From: JAKAVN01 sp963734845
Lineage (GTDB): Bacteria; Desulfobacterota; Binatia; Binatales; Binataceae
Length of the DNA stretch: 64,000 nucleotides
NCBI GenBank assembly: GCA_963734845.1
Contig: CAVTIS010000015.1
Span: forward strand, 50,176-114,175
Reading direction: 5' to 3'
Under the pieces are notes generated by a model. That model was not told where the DNA came from. It made no database searches and saw only the letters and a program-made list of their open reading frames with translations. Every line of letters begins with the position of its first letter. Positions within the stretch are counted from its first letter, which is position 1. Made by a program: the position numbers and the translations under genes. Positions 44,417-53,760 of this stretch are shown in pieces.

Positions 44417-45556
44417 TCATGCGAGGTAACGGTACGCGACCGCGCCGATTGCCCGCGTGACCGGCAGCGGCAGCCGGCGCCAGGTGCGCGCCAGCGCGCT
44501 GGTGGAATGCTCCGGAGCCTCGGCGCTGGTGCGGTGCGGCACTTGGGGAAAGTAGCTGTAGGGGAGCGGCTCGGACGACGCTCCCATCTCGGCCTTGAAG
44601 CGCGCTAGTCCGACGTTGCGCGCATCCGTGCGTCCAAGGTCGAGTTCCCCCGCCTTGCCCGCGTGATGCTCCAGCAGGTTGTAAAACAGAAGGTGCGAGG
44701 CGCCGGCGGCGCTCTCCGCCGCGCGCGCCGACCACTTCACATATAGTCGGGAGCCTTCGCGCAGCAGAACAACGGCAGCCTGGTCGCGTCCCTCGCTCGA
44801 CGCGAGCCAGACCTCGATCGCGTGGTCCCGTACGAAGACCTCGCGCACGATCGCGAAAAAGCGCAGCGGTTGCGGCGGCACAGCGAGCCGCCGGCGGGTT
44901 TCAAGCTGGATTGCGTAAAAGCGGCGCAGCATCGCCTCGCTGTCGCCGGTTTCAACCTTTAGCGTTTCGGCAGCGCGCCGCGCCTGGCGGCGGAAGTTTC
45001 GATCCACTTTGCGCTGGATCTCCGCGAACGGGCGCTCGAGATTGAGCGACCATCGTTCGAAACAATCGACCGTCTGCCATGGCGCCGGCGCTCGAATTCC
45101 CCGGATCTCCAGGTTCGCGCCGAGGTGGGGTTCAGCCGCAAGCCCGCGCATCAGCGCTGCCGTCGCGGCCTCGTCGACGCCCAGCGGCGGGCATGAATCG
45201 GAAAATGGCAGAGCCACGAGGTGGCGGGCGAACGGATTCTTGGTCCGCGACAGCAGGCATCCGGCGACGACTTTGCCCTGGCGCTCCATCGTCGCCGCCA
45301 AAACCCGAAACCCGTAGGCGCGGCGCAGCGCCTCCGCCCACTGCGGCGTGTGAAACAACTCGGCCTGGCCGCTCGCTTGGCCAAGCTGCCGCCATTGCTC
45401 GAGCGCCTGGGCGAGCGGGCGGATCGTCACAGCCGGCGGCGGTTCAGCGGCCTCGCCGGCGCCGTCGGCGGCCGCCGCGGCGGCGCCGAATCCATCCGCG
45501 TCGCCGATCTCCGGCCCCAAGGCGTGCGCGCCGAAATTATTTCTGATGACCGCCAT
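44417..45556 (-). CDS. FemAB-like GNAT-fold protein
   Basis: 379 residues. Acetyltransf_6/FemAB-type double GNAT fold: a PQWAEALRRAYGFRVLAATMER first domain, VDRNFRRQARRAA linker, and RFYAIQLETRRRLAVPPQPLRFFAIVREVFVRD second domain with LYVKWSARAAES and HLLFYNLLEHHAGKAGELDLGRTDARNVGLARFKAEMGA. Family members include exopolysaccharide-locus FemAB-related proteins. Transfers an acyl or aminoacyl group; substrate unknown. Residues 20-40 form an Ala-rich low-complexity insertion. Confidence 0.75.
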   Translation of the reverse strand: MAVIRNNFGAHALGPEIGDADGFGAAAAAADGAGEAAEPPPAVTIRPLAQALEQWRQLGQASGQAELFHTPQWAEALRRAYGFRVLAATMERQGKVVAGCLLSRTKNPFARHLVALPFSDSCPPLGVDEAATAALMRGLAAEPHLGANLEIRGIRAPAPWQTVDCFERWSLNLERPFAEIQRKVDRNFRRQARRAAETLKVETGDSEAMLRRFYAIQLETRRRLAVPPQPLRFFAIVREVFVRDHAIEVWLASSEGRDQAAVVLLREGSRLYVKWSARAAESAAGASHLLFYNLLEHHAGKAGELDLGRTDARNVGLARFKAEMGASSEPLPYSYFPQVPHRTSAEAPEHSTSALARTWRRLPLPVTRAIGAVAYRYLA

Positions 45557-45603
45557 ACTTCAATCGTTCTCCGTCGCTCTGCGGAACAGGATAGTCATTC
45601 GCG

Positions 45604-46572
45604 TCATGGTGCGCAGCCTTTGTGCGCCTCTTTTTTTTCGATTGGTTCGCACTTTACGGCTGCTTCGCGGTCCTGCGCAGTTGCCCCGCAGGGCCTGCGC
45701 ATGACGTAGGCCTCGGCCAGTTTGAGTCTCCACGGCCTAACCCGAGTGCCTTCGGCCGCAAGCGTGAAGTGGGCTTTTTCCGCGACCCGGATCGACGGCT
45801 GATTGAGTTCCCCGACCACGTACCAAAGGCGACGGTTTGGCCGCTCGAGGCTTGCTTCCAGCGTCTGGAGCGCGAAAAGCGCGAGCCCTCTGCCGCGATA
45901 CGCAGGATCGGTCCAGGTATCGCCAATCTGGAGATCGTCGTCGGCAAGGAACGGAAAGCGCCAGTACCTCGGAGTATAGCTTGAATAATGCGCCAATCGC
46001 TCGCCCTCGTAAGCCAGCAAAGCACCGCACTCCGAGCCGCCGAACAGATGCGCCCGATACAAGGCCCAGCGAAAGAGGAACCTCAGCTTTAGTTTAAGGC
46101 TTGACAATCCGCGCGGCAGCGCAGGCCATATTCGCGGCCGCCATGTCGTCCACGAATATGAACCAGGTAAGACGCCAGCGGCGAGATGTTGGCTTGGCTG
46201 CTCGCGGGCGTTGTCGTTATTGATCGTTTGATGCGCGCTCTGGTCCCCGACGCGCTGGCTATCCGCGTTCTCGCCATAGATATAACGATAGAAAAGATAG
46301 CGTGGACCGAGGTCGATCGTCACCGCCAAAGCCGTGGGTTCGTCGGACCAGTTAGGGATTGGCGGGGCAGAGACTATCGCGCTGGGTACACCCATCAAAA
46401 CACCATGGTCAGCTTTGGAACGCCAGAACATCAATGAATCAGTCTCTAATTGGCAAAAGGTATGCCATGCGAGCTTGAACGAATTCGAGCTCTCAAAAGC
46501 TACTAAGGTGCCGTCCTCGCGCTGTTTTGTGGCTAGGACCGCGCCGGACATCGCAGTATCGCCGAAAAGCAT
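45604..46572 (-). CDS. GNAT-type acetyltransferase, polysaccharide-locus type
   Basis: 322 residues. Residues about 165-300 are a GNAT domain (GALLAYEGERLAHYSSYTPRYWRFPFLADDDLQIGDTWTDPAYRGRGLALFALQTLE, with the acetyl-CoA loop RGRGLA, then WYVVGELNQPSIRVAEKAHF). The first 150 residues match nothing I recognise and have different composition, so the gene may start further in; a GTG near residue 131 is an alternative. GC is lower than in neighbours. Probably modifies a sugar or amino-sugar of the surface polymer. Confidence 0.6.
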   Translation of the reverse strand: MLFGDTAMSGAVLATKQREDGTLVAFESSNSFKLAWHTFCQLETDSLMFWRSKADHGVLMGVPSAIVSAPPIPNWSDEPTALAVTIDLGPRYLFYRYIYGENADSQRVGDQSAHQTINNDNAREQPSQHLAAGVLPGSYSWTTWRPRIWPALPRGLSSLKLKLRFLFRWALYRAHLFGGSECGALLAYEGERLAHYSSYTPRYWRFPFLADDDLQIGDTWTDPAYRGRGLALFALQTLEASLERPNRRLWYVVGELNQPSIRVAEKAHFTLAAEGTRVRPWRLKLAEAYVMRRPCGATAQDREAAVKCEPIEKKEAHKGCAP

Positions 46573-46602
46573 TGGAAATTTTTACAGTAGAAGTTACCGG
46601 TT

Positions 46603-47175
46603 TCAGCGCTTATGCCGGACCCGCGGCGGATTGTACACGTGGAAGAACGAAAATGCCGCGATGACCAAGGCATGCGTGATCTTCTCGGTCGCAATCAGCC
46701 GCTTGATATCCTTCAACGGCACCTTCACCACCTCCGTCTCCTCCGCGCCACCCAGGCGTGGACGCGTGACCCGGCGCACGTTGCGCGCCACGAAGGAGTA
46801 GCAGTAGTTGGGCTGAATCGCGGGATTGGGATGCACCCTGCCCAGCTCGGCAACATCTTCGGAGTCGTAGCCGCACTCCTCGCGCATCTCGCGCCGTGCC
46901 GCCGCGAGCGGACTGGAATCCTCCGGATCGACCATTCCGCCCGGAATCTCAAGGGTGAAGTCGCCCGTCCCGTGGCGGAACTGCCGCACCATCACCACTT
47001 CGCCTGCGGGCGTAATCGGGATGATGTTGATCCAGGCTGGGGCCTCGATCACGAAGAAGTCATGTTCGCCGCGATGCGGATGCGATCGCTGGTGGCGATG
47101 CAGGTCGAAGATCGGCGTTGCATAAACACGCTCGCTCTTGAGCGTCTCCCAACGGCGGGCTTTGGTGCGCGCCAT
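46603..47175 (-). CDS. NUDIX hydrolase (ADP-ribose pyrophosphatase-like)
   Basis: 190 residues. NUDIX box GGMVDPEDSSPLAAARREMREECGY, where the REMREECGY half is intact and the first Glu is displaced by about two residues relative to the consensus. Preceding EIPGG and following NPAIQPNYCYSFVARNV fit the ADP-sugar hydrolase group. Hydrolyses a nucleoside diphosphate linked to another group. 31 nt upstream of the GNAT gene; may or may not belong to the polysaccharide locus. Confidence 0.88.
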   Translation of the reverse strand: MARTKARRWETLKSERVYATPIFDLHRHQRSHPHRGEHDFFVIEAPAWINIIPITPAGEVVMVRQFRHGTGDFTLEIPGGMVDPEDSSPLAAARREMREECGYDSEDVAELGRVHPNPAIQPNYCYSFVARNVRRVTRPRLGGAEETEVVKVPLKDIKRLIATEKITHALVIAAFSFFHVYNPPRVRHKR

Positions 47176-47440
47176 CGGTTAGCGGAGCCGGCGCGGGGCG
47201 CGCCGCGTGGCGGGGGAGTTAAAGATCCTTGGAGATAAATCCATCGCTTCGGGGAGATCCTCGCTGACACTCAAGGATGACAGAACGGGGCCGCTTTTGC
47301 TTTCATCCCGACCAATTCTTTCTTGGGGATCGTCCGGCGCGCGAGCTGCGTTCCTCGATCATCCCGCGCGAAGGCCGCCGAAGTCGAAGGTCTCGCGCGG
47401 GCCTCCGCGCGTCCCACATTCGGCGCTCGTTCTCTCGCGC

Positions 47441-48724
47441 CTAAGCAAAGGTCCACGTCGCGGACCAGAAAACCGGGCCATCGGTCGGCCGCGGCAGCAT
47501 CCCGGTGCCCAATAGATCGGCGGGCACCATCTCGAACGAGATGGCATCGCGGACGATATCGAGGTCGCGCGACTGATCGCCAAAGTCTCCAAAGTACAGA
47601 TCCAGCAAATAAGTGCCTGGCATCAGCGGCAAGCGTTCGAACTTGCACGTCACACTGCCGCTCGCCACGCGCCGAGTTTCGAGGCCCTGATTGGTCCATC
47701 GGTTGCTGACGCCAAACAGCGGCATCCCATCGACGGTCTTCAAGGTGAGCCCAAGGATGGGTCTGATGGGATGCGGGGCGTTGAAGTCGACGGTCGTCTC
47801 AAAGGGCGCGCCCATCCGCACGACACCGGTCGGCGTGTCGCCCTCGGAGCGCAGGCTGATCGACGTGGCGATCGGCATTGAATCGCCGCGGCGGCCCGGG
47901 TGTTCGATCAGCGAGCGCACCCCGCCACTTCCGCGCAGCTCGGAGGCCAGGTAGCGCATCGCGATCTGCGCCGGTTCGCCTTTGGCCTCGAGCCGGCCCG
48001 CGCTGACCAGCAGGCAGGAGCTGCATAGCGATTCGATCGAGGCCATGTTGTGGCTGACGAAAATTATGGTGCGGCCGGCGCGCGCCACGTCGCCCATCTT
48101 GCCCATGCATTTTTTCTGGAAGGCGGCATCGCCGACCGCCAGCACCTCGTCCACCAGCAGGATTTCGGGTTCGAGATGAGCGGCGACGGCGAAACCGAGC
48201 CGCACGTGCATGCCGCTGGAGTAGTGCTTGACCGGAGTATCGACAAAGTTCTCGACCTCGGCAAAGGCGACGATTTCGTCAAACTTGCGCTGAATCTCGG
48301 CGCGGCGCATGCCCAGAATGGCGCCGCTCAGGTAGATGTTTTCGCGCCCCGTCAGCTCCAGATGGAAGCCGGTGCCGACTTCGAGCAGGCTGCCGACGCG
48401 GCCGTAAATCTCGGCCCGCCCGGTGCTCGGCTCGGTGATGCGCGAGAGCAGCTTGAGCAGGGTCGACTTGCCGGCGCCGTTGCGCCCGATGAGGCCGAGC
48501 ACTTCGCCCGGCATCACGTCGAAGCTTACATCGCAGAGCGCCCACACGTGGCGCTCACCGTCGCGCACGTCGCCGTCGCGCGCCCCGGCACCGAACACCA
48601 CGCGCGCGGCCCGCGCGGGCGCAGTGACGGAACGCACGATGCTCTCGCGCAGCGTGCGGTAGGGCTCGACCCGGCCGATGCGATAGCGCTTGGAGAGGTT
48701 GCGGACCCGGATTATCGGCTGCAT
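47441..48724 (-). CDS. O-antigen/teichoic acid-type ABC exporter ATPase (Wzt-like)
   Basis: 427 residues from the ATG at 48724 (the open frame extends 27 codons further). ATPase domain (1-250): Walker A GLIGRNGAGKSTLLKLL, signature YSSGMHVRLGFAVA, Walker B ILLVDEVLAVGD. Residues about 280-427 form a C-terminal beta domain like the Wzt carbohydrate-binding domain that recognises the modified polymer end. The permease gene starts upstream and ends 20 nt before it. Exports an undecaprenol-linked polysaccharide. Confidence 0.92.
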   Translation of the reverse strand: MQPIIRVRNLSKRYRIGRVEPYRTLRESIVRSVTAPARAARVVFGAGARDGDVRDGERHVWALCDVSFDVMPGEVLGLIGRNGAGKSTLLKLLSRITEPSTGRAEIYGRVGSLLEVGTGFHLELTGRENIYLSGAILGMRRAEIQRKFDEIVAFAEVENFVDTPVKHYSSGMHVRLGFAVAAHLEPEILLVDEVLAVGDAAFQKKCMGKMGDVARAGRTIIFVSHNMASIESLCSSCLLVSAGRLEAKGEPAQIAMRYLASELRGSGGVRSLIEHPGRRGDSMPIATSISLRSEGDTPTGVVRMGAPFETTVDFNAPHPIRPILGLTLKTVDGMPLFGVSNRWTNQGLETRRVASGSVTCKFERLPLMPGTYLLDLYFGDFGDQSRDLDIVRDAISFEMVPADLLGTGMLPRPTDGPVFWSATWTFA

Positions 48725-48743
48725 AGTCTCGACGCCGCCAGCG

Positions 48744-49631
48744 TCAGATGACGTCGGCGAAGCTGCGCTCCATGCGCCTGAACGACCATACCGCGTAGGC
48801 CGCACTTCCCAGCGTGAGCGCCGCGGCGACCGCCATCGCGGGCCAGTCGAAAGGCTTGTTCAGGACGGCCGCGCGAAGACCGCCGATGATCCCGGTCAGC
48901 GGATTGAGCACGAGTATCCAGCGCCAGCTGGCCGGCACGAAACTCGAGGGGTAGATGACCGGGGTCGCGAACATCCATAGTTGAAGCATGAAGGGCAGGA
49001 CGTACTTGATGTCGCGGTACTTGACGTTCATCCCAGCCATCCACATTCCGACCGCGCCGGCGAAGATCGCGAGCAGCGCCACGAGTACCGGAAACATCGC
49101 GATCCCCGCGCCGGGCGCGATCCCATAGCAGACCATCATCGCGAAGAGGATTATTGAGGCGATCGCGAAATCGACCAGCGCGGCGCCGACCGCGGCGGCC
49201 GGAATCGCCATGCGCGGAAAATAGACCTTGGTTATGAGCTGCGCGTTGCCGATCACGCTGGCGCCGCCCTGGCTTACCGCGCTCTGAAAGAATTGCCAGG
49301 GCACCAGGCCGGCGAAAGCAAAGATCGGATAGGGCAGGCCGTCGGAGGGCACGTGGGCGAGCTTGCCAAACAGCAGGGTGAAAACCACCATCATCAGCAG
49401 CGGTTGAAGCACCGCCCACAGCGCGCCCAGCGCGGTCTGCTTGTAGCGCAGCTTGACGTCGCGCCAGGCCAGGAAGTAGAGCAGCTCGCGATGCTGCCAC
49501 AGCTCGCCTAGTGCGTCCCATAGCGATCCACGCCCGGCCTCGATGACGAAGTGCGGTACGGGGGCCGCCGCCGGCGCGGCGGCCGCTGGCTCGCAGGCGG
49601 AGGCTTCGGTCCTGTGCGGCAATGCTTTCAA
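48744..49631 (-). CDS. O-antigen-type ABC exporter permease (Wzm-like)
   Basis: 295 residues of the ABC-2 family: soluble N-terminus, LWQHRELLYFLAWRDVKLRYKQTALGALWAVLQPLLMM, six TM segments, and the conserved PFMLQLWMFATPVIYPSSFVP...NPLTGIIGGLRAAVL near the C-terminus. Partner of the Wzt-like ATPase gene directly downstream. The Pro/Ala-rich N-terminus (about 25 residues) is unusual. Confidence 0.92.
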   Translation of the reverse strand: MKALPHRTEASACEPAAAAPAAAPVPHFVIEAGRGSLWDALGELWQHRELLYFLAWRDVKLRYKQTALGALWAVLQPLLMMVVFTLLFGKLAHVPSDGLPYPIFAFAGLVPWQFFQSAVSQGGASVIGNAQLITKVYFPRMAIPAAAVGAALVDFAIASIILFAMMVCYGIAPGAGIAMFPVLVALLAIFAGAVGMWMAGMNVKYRDIKYVLPFMLQLWMFATPVIYPSSFVPASWRWILVLNPLTGIIGGLRAAVLNKPFDWPAMAVAAALTLGSAAYAVWSFRRMERSFADVI

Positions 49632-49664
49632 GGCAGCGCTCTTAAGTAGCCCGACCCCGCCCCG

Positions 49665-50873
49665 TTACGCGGCAAACCCGGAGCGGCGGCGCTCGCTCAC
49701 GGCGTCCGGCTGGCGACGATGGCGCTCGGCCAGCCCCACTATCTGTTCGGCCATCCTGCGCCAGGTGTGATCGCGCAGCGCTGCCGCGAACGGGCGAATT
49801 TGCTCGCGCCACGCCGTCGCCGCCATGCGCCAGCGCCTGAGCCGCGCGGCCAGGTCCGCCACGTCTTCGGCGTCGGGGATGATTAGGTCGGCGAGTTCGG
49901 CAGGATACTGTTCGGCGATTCCCGAGGCGCGGCTGACCAGCGCCGGCACTCCGCAGCAGAGCGCCTCCTGCACCGGCCGTCCATAACCCTCGTAGCGCGA
50001 GGGCAGCACCAGCGCATCGCATCCCCACAGCACGCGCGCGACGAACGTTTCGCTGCGGTCGAAGCCGAGAAAGCGCATGCGCGAAGCAAGCCCGGCGCTG
50101 GCCGCACGCTTCCTCCACGCCGCTAACTCGGCACCCGTCGCCACCACCACCAGGTCCGCGTCCCAGGCCGGCTCCGCGCAAAGCGTGGCCCAGGCGCTGA
50201 AGAGCGTGTCGAAGCCCTTGCGAGAATCGCCGAGCGCGCCGACGAAGGCGACCAGCGGGCGCGCCGAATCGGCGCCGCCGGCGCCGAGTGTATGGCGGGC
50301 CGCGGCACGTTCATCGACGGTGGGCGGACGGAAGACCGTGGAATCGATACCAAGATAGATGGCGTGGACGCGTTCGAGCGGGGAGCCCAGCCGCTCGATG
50401 ATGTCCCGCTTCATGCGCTCAGTGTCAGTGATCGCCAGCTTTGCGCGCGGCACGATCCTACGCTCGGCGGTGAGGTCGATGCGACGCTGCGCACGATTTT
50501 TCAGCCGGCGAGCCCATCCCGTTCCGACCTGTGGCCCAAAGACCGCCTGCACGTGATGTACCCAGTTGATGTCATCCCAATCGCAGCAGCCGCCATTGAC
50601 GATCACCCGTCCTTCGTTCGCCGTAATCGCCCGCGCCCAGCGCCGGCCGAGCCTGCTGAGCAGCGGTTGCGACAGAAAGTATGAGCCGCCCGGCTTGGGC
50701 ACGCGATGGAAAGTTATGCCGGGGTGGCTGGCGAGATCTTCGGCCACGCGGTAGCCGACCAGGTGCGTCTGGAAGCCCTCGTCGGCGAGATAGCGCGCGA
50801 GCTCGTAGTTGGGCTGATTCATGCCGCCAGCCTTGACGAAGTCGCCGCTGACGATCAGATAGGGAGTCTTCAC
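49665..50873 (-). CDS. GT-B glycosyltransferase (GT4-like)
   Basis: 402 residues from a GTG at 50873 that overlaps the upstream Wzy-like stop in a GTGA arrangement. N-terminal GT-B domain (YLIVSGDFVKAGGMNQPNYELARYLADEG), interdomain, then the donor domain with GCDALVLPSRYEGYGRPVQEALCCGVPALVSRASGIAEQYP (the EGYGRPVQEAL motif of GT4). Probably adds a sugar to the growing polymer. The open frame extends about 39 codons upstream, but that part lies inside the Wzy gene. Confidence 0.9.
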   Translation of the reverse strand: MKTPYLIVSGDFVKAGGMNQPNYELARYLADEGFQTHLVGYRVAEDLASHPGITFHRVPKPGGSYFLSQPLLSRLGRRWARAITANEGRVIVNGGCCDWDDINWVHHVQAVFGPQVGTGWARRLKNRAQRRIDLTAERRIVPRAKLAITDTERMKRDIIERLGSPLERVHAIYLGIDSTVFRPPTVDERAAARHTLGAGGADSARPLVAFVGALGDSRKGFDTLFSAWATLCAEPAWDADLVVVATGAELAAWRKRAASAGLASRMRFLGFDRSETFVARVLWGCDALVLPSRYEGYGRPVQEALCCGVPALVSRASGIAEQYPAELADLIIPDAEDVADLAARLRRWRMAATAWREQIRPFAAALRDHTWRRMAEQIVGLAERHRRQPDAVSERRRSGFAA

Positions 50874-52297
50874 GCGCGCGCAACCTCTGCCCGTCCGTGT
50901 GCTGGCCCGCGCAAGGTATGGTAGGCCGCGTTGAAGAGCATCGCGTTGAGGATCCAGAAATCCAGCCCGCCGCCGCCGATGAAGATGCAACTATCGAAGG
51001 TCGCCGCCAGTACACCGACGTCGTAGGCAAAAATCAACGCGGCCAGCGTGGCAAGCTCGGCCGAGCGTTGGTTGAGCGCGATCTTGTAAGTCACACGGAA
51101 AGCGAGCGCAATCGCTAAAGTATAGAGCAGCACCAACGCGACCCCGCCGTCGTAAAGCCATCCGGTCCATTGGATCTCCGCCCACAGGCCCGGATTTTTC
51201 GTGTTACCCGCGTCGCCGAAGTAGTAGAACATCATGCCCCAGCGGCCCGGGCCAGCGCCGAGCGGATATTCGGGCAAGACTTCTTCGATGGTATAGATCA
51301 GGAACTGGCCACGATTCTTTTGATAAACCTCGCCGGGATTCGCCGCAGTCAAGCTATTCACACGTTCGGTGATGGCGGTGCCGCCGACCGCCACCGCCCA
51401 GGTGAATCCGCCAACCGCCGCAAGGGCCATCAGTCCGGTCAGGGATGCGAGCCGCTTGCTGCCTATGCGGCGGCCGAGCATAAGACTCGAAACTCGAGCG
51501 GCGCGCCAGCTCATCAGGGTAAGGAAGGCCAGCATGCAGGCCACTTCCATCACCAACATAACGCGCACCTGCGAGAGATAGATCGCCACCATCCCCACCA
51601 GCATCGCGCCCGCACAACCGACCTGCATCCATCTGCGCCGCTCGAGCAGAAAGAAGGCCGCCGCAAACAGCACCGCGATGAAGCCGGCGGCCGCGGCGCC
51701 GCCGGGCGTATCCGTCAGACCCATCGGGCGAAAAACCGCCTCTCCGTAAGCATTCTGGTAATGCATCATCGCCACGTAGCCGGCTCCCTGGCCCTGCACC
51801 ACGGTCGATAAGGCGAACTGAAAGCGCGCGGGAAAGTAGACCTGTAAAACTCCGAAGACGGAGCTGACCACTTGAAAGCCCCACACAAGGAACAACACCC
51901 GGCGCATCTCCGGGAGGTCGATCCGGATTCGCGAAACCCAGAAGAGCGGCGCCAGCACGGCCAGGTATAGCCCGAACTCGGCTGCCGCAGCGACCGCGCT
52001 GTTGATTCCAGGGTTCAGCATCGAAAGCGCAAGCACCACCATCACGAAGAAAGCCGCCTTGGCGGAGGAATGCTGCTTGCCGTAGCCCGGCAGCACGAAC
52101 AAGAGCGCCAGGCTGACCGCGAATACGGCGGTGCGGAAGACAATTCGGAAGGGCGCCAGCGTGGAGGAGAGCAGGGCCAACTGGCAGATGATCTCGAAGA
52201 CCACGAAATACTCGAGCAGCCTGCTCGGTTTTGGCTGGCGGGCAGCAGAGGCGGCGGGATAGCTCGCTTGCTGAGGGGGTGTCTTGGCGATCGCCAT
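50870..52297 (-). CDS. O-antigen polymerase/ligase-like membrane protein (Wzy/WaaL family)
   Basis: 475 residues with about twelve hydrophobic segments and a large periplasmic loop near the C-terminal third (WAVAVGGTAITERVNSLTAANPGEVYQKNRGQFLIYTIEEVLPEYPLGAGPGRWG), the pattern of O-antigen polymerases or ligases. Ends with GTGA overlap into the glycosyltransferase gene. The start region (MAIAKTP) lies in a block that is duplicated 1.5 kb upstream. Confidence 0.85.
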   Translation of the reverse strand: MAIAKTPPQQASYPAASAARQPKPSRLLEYFVVFEIICQLALLSSTLAPFRIVFRTAVFAVSLALLFVLPGYGKQHSSAKAAFFVMVVLALSMLNPGINSAVAAAAEFGLYLAVLAPLFWVSRIRIDLPEMRRVLFLVWGFQVVSSVFGVLQVYFPARFQFALSTVVQGQGAGYVAMMHYQNAYGEAVFRPMGLTDTPGGAAAAGFIAVLFAAAFFLLERRRWMQVGCAGAMLVGMVAIYLSQVRVMLVMEVACMLAFLTLMSWRAARVSSLMLGRRIGSKRLASLTGLMALAAVGGFTWAVAVGGTAITERVNSLTAANPGEVYQKNRGQFLIYTIEEVLPEYPLGAGPGRWGMMFYYFGDAGNTKNPGLWAEIQWTGWLYDGGVALVLLYTLAIALAFRVTYKIALNQRSAELATLAALIFAYDVGVLAATFDSCIFIGGGGLDFWILNAMLFNAAYHTLRGPAHGRAEVARA

Positions 52298-52382
52298 AGT
52301 TCAATGATCCGGGCCCGGCGCCGCTGACCGAGCTTGGCCTAACGGCCGTGCCGCATGCGCCGGTTCCCGAGGAATCGCAAGC
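52286..52382 (-). repeat. Duplicated leader block, copy A (wzy-like start)
   Basis: About 97 bp covering the first codons of the Wzy-like gene (MAIAKTP) and about 85 bp upstream. It aligns with 53761-53857 at roughly 75 percent identity by eye, including the identical 17-mer GGCGATCGCCATAGTTC and the shared GCCGTGCCG-ATGCG. Likely a duplicated promoter/start segment. Confidence 0.6.
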
Positions 52383-52470
52383 GCCGCCAGTTGACTCCTC
52401 CCAGACCGCTCAGCGCGCCACGCCAGGTAGCGCAGCATGCTCAACGAAGTCATTTGGTTTTGAGGGCCTT

Positions 52471-53631
52471 TCATGGCCCCCCATTATTTATACACTGGCC
52501 CGTGACGAGGGTCGTGTGGGGCGCAGAAGTGAGTCTGCTCAGCGCCTCCTCCAGGCGCGCCATCTGACGGCCCGGGTCGCACAGCGCGGCGGCCCGCACG
52601 GGGCCGGCCGCCCCCAGGCGCGCGCGCAATTCACAGTTCTCGATTAGCTCTCTAAGGGCTACGGCCAGCGTGGCTGGGTCGTCCGGCTGGACTAGCATCC
52701 CGCACGAGCCGTCTACAATCTCCAGCGCTCCGCCAATCGCCGTCGTGACCACCGGCAATCCGGCGTACAGGGCCTCGATGAAGGTGATGCCGAAGGGCTC
52801 TGGACCAGTGTTGGGCTGGCAATGGATGTCGGCCGCGGCCAGCAGCCGGGGGACGTCATTGCGCTGTCCGAGAAAGCACACGCGCGAGCCGATTCCCAGT
52901 GCGACGGCTTCGGCGCGCAGGCCTTCGAGGTAGCGCGCCTCGTGCGGCCGTTGTGCCCCGCCCACCATCCAGCAGGTCCAGCCAGGCACACTGTTAAGGC
53001 GCGCGAGCGCATTCAAATGTAGCCGGTGACCCTTCCATTCCTCCATCCGGCTCACCTGGATTACCACGACCGCGTCGGGAGCGGTCCCAAACTCGGCGCG
53101 CACTGCCTCGCGATCGGCCTGCGAGCTGTAGGGCGGGGGAGCGACGGGAGTAAAACAGACCTCACACGGAACCCGCGGGTATATGAGCGGCAGCGTCGCG
53201 GCGGTGAAGCGGCTGTTGCAAATTGCCAGATCCGGGACAGCGCGGGCCGCCCAGCGCTCCAGCCAGTGGCGTCCCGTTGTCACGTCGTGCAGCCAAAAAA
53301 CCGAAGCCACGCCCGCGGCGCGCACGGCGGGGCCGAAGATCGCCTGAGGCCACGCCGAATGGCAGATGACCGCGTTGATCCCGCGCTGTTCGATTAACCC
53401 GCGCAACGCGCGGCGCGCCCGAGGGATAGTCAGCGGCCATCGAACTCGCACTTCATCTAGCCGATGTACCGTCGCGCCAGCCGCGCGCAGTTCGTCCTCC
53501 GCCCGCCCGGCATAGCACAGCGCGAACTCGTGGTGGAGCGTGGGGCACAGCGCGCGGCAGCGCGCGAGCGTCACCAGCACGGTTTCTACGCCCCCATAAA
53601 GATTGCCCGCGCTCACGTGAAGCACGCGCAT
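52471..53631 (-). CDS. GT-B glycosyltransferase (GT4 family)
   Basis: 386 residues from the ATG at 53631, which has GGAG 9 nt upstream and starts the family's MRVLHVSAGNLYGGVETVL. The donor site is in the C-terminal half (VIQVSRMEEWKGHRLHL; EPFGITFIEALYAGLPVVTTAIGGALEIVDG). The open frame extends to 53871; the MAIARTP start at 53772 within that extension is a copy of the wzy leader. Adds a hexose-type sugar; linkage unknown. Confidence 0.88.
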   Translation of the reverse strand: MRVLHVSAGNLYGGVETVLVTLARCRALCPTLHHEFALCYAGRAEDELRAAGATVHRLDEVRVRWPLTIPRARRALRGLIEQRGINAVICHSAWPQAIFGPAVRAAGVASVFWLHDVTTGRHWLERWAARAVPDLAICNSRFTAATLPLIYPRVPCEVCFTPVAPPPYSSQADREAVRAEFGTAPDAVVVIQVSRMEEWKGHRLHLNALARLNSVPGWTCWMVGGAQRPHEARYLEGLRAEAVALGIGSRVCFLGQRNDVPRLLAAADIHCQPNTGPEPFGITFIEALYAGLPVVTTAIGGALEIVDGSCGMLVQPDDPATLAVALRELIENCELRARLGAAGPVRAAALCDPGRQMARLEEALSRLTSAPHTTLVTGQCINNGGP

Positions 53632-53760
53632 GAGGTCGTCTCCGCACACAGCACGCGACCGATGGGCATCGCTCTCCTGTAAGCTCGTGCGCCGGGCGCC
53701 TCCTCTTCCGGGGGACTCCGCGTCCGTCTGGCCGCAGCGGTTGAGTTGCGCGGGCGTCCG

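Noticed and set aside
47176..47440. Gap between the NUDIX and Wzt-like genes as a hidden small gene
   Set aside because: The frames here have no start-site support and no recognisable product; nothing supportable seen.
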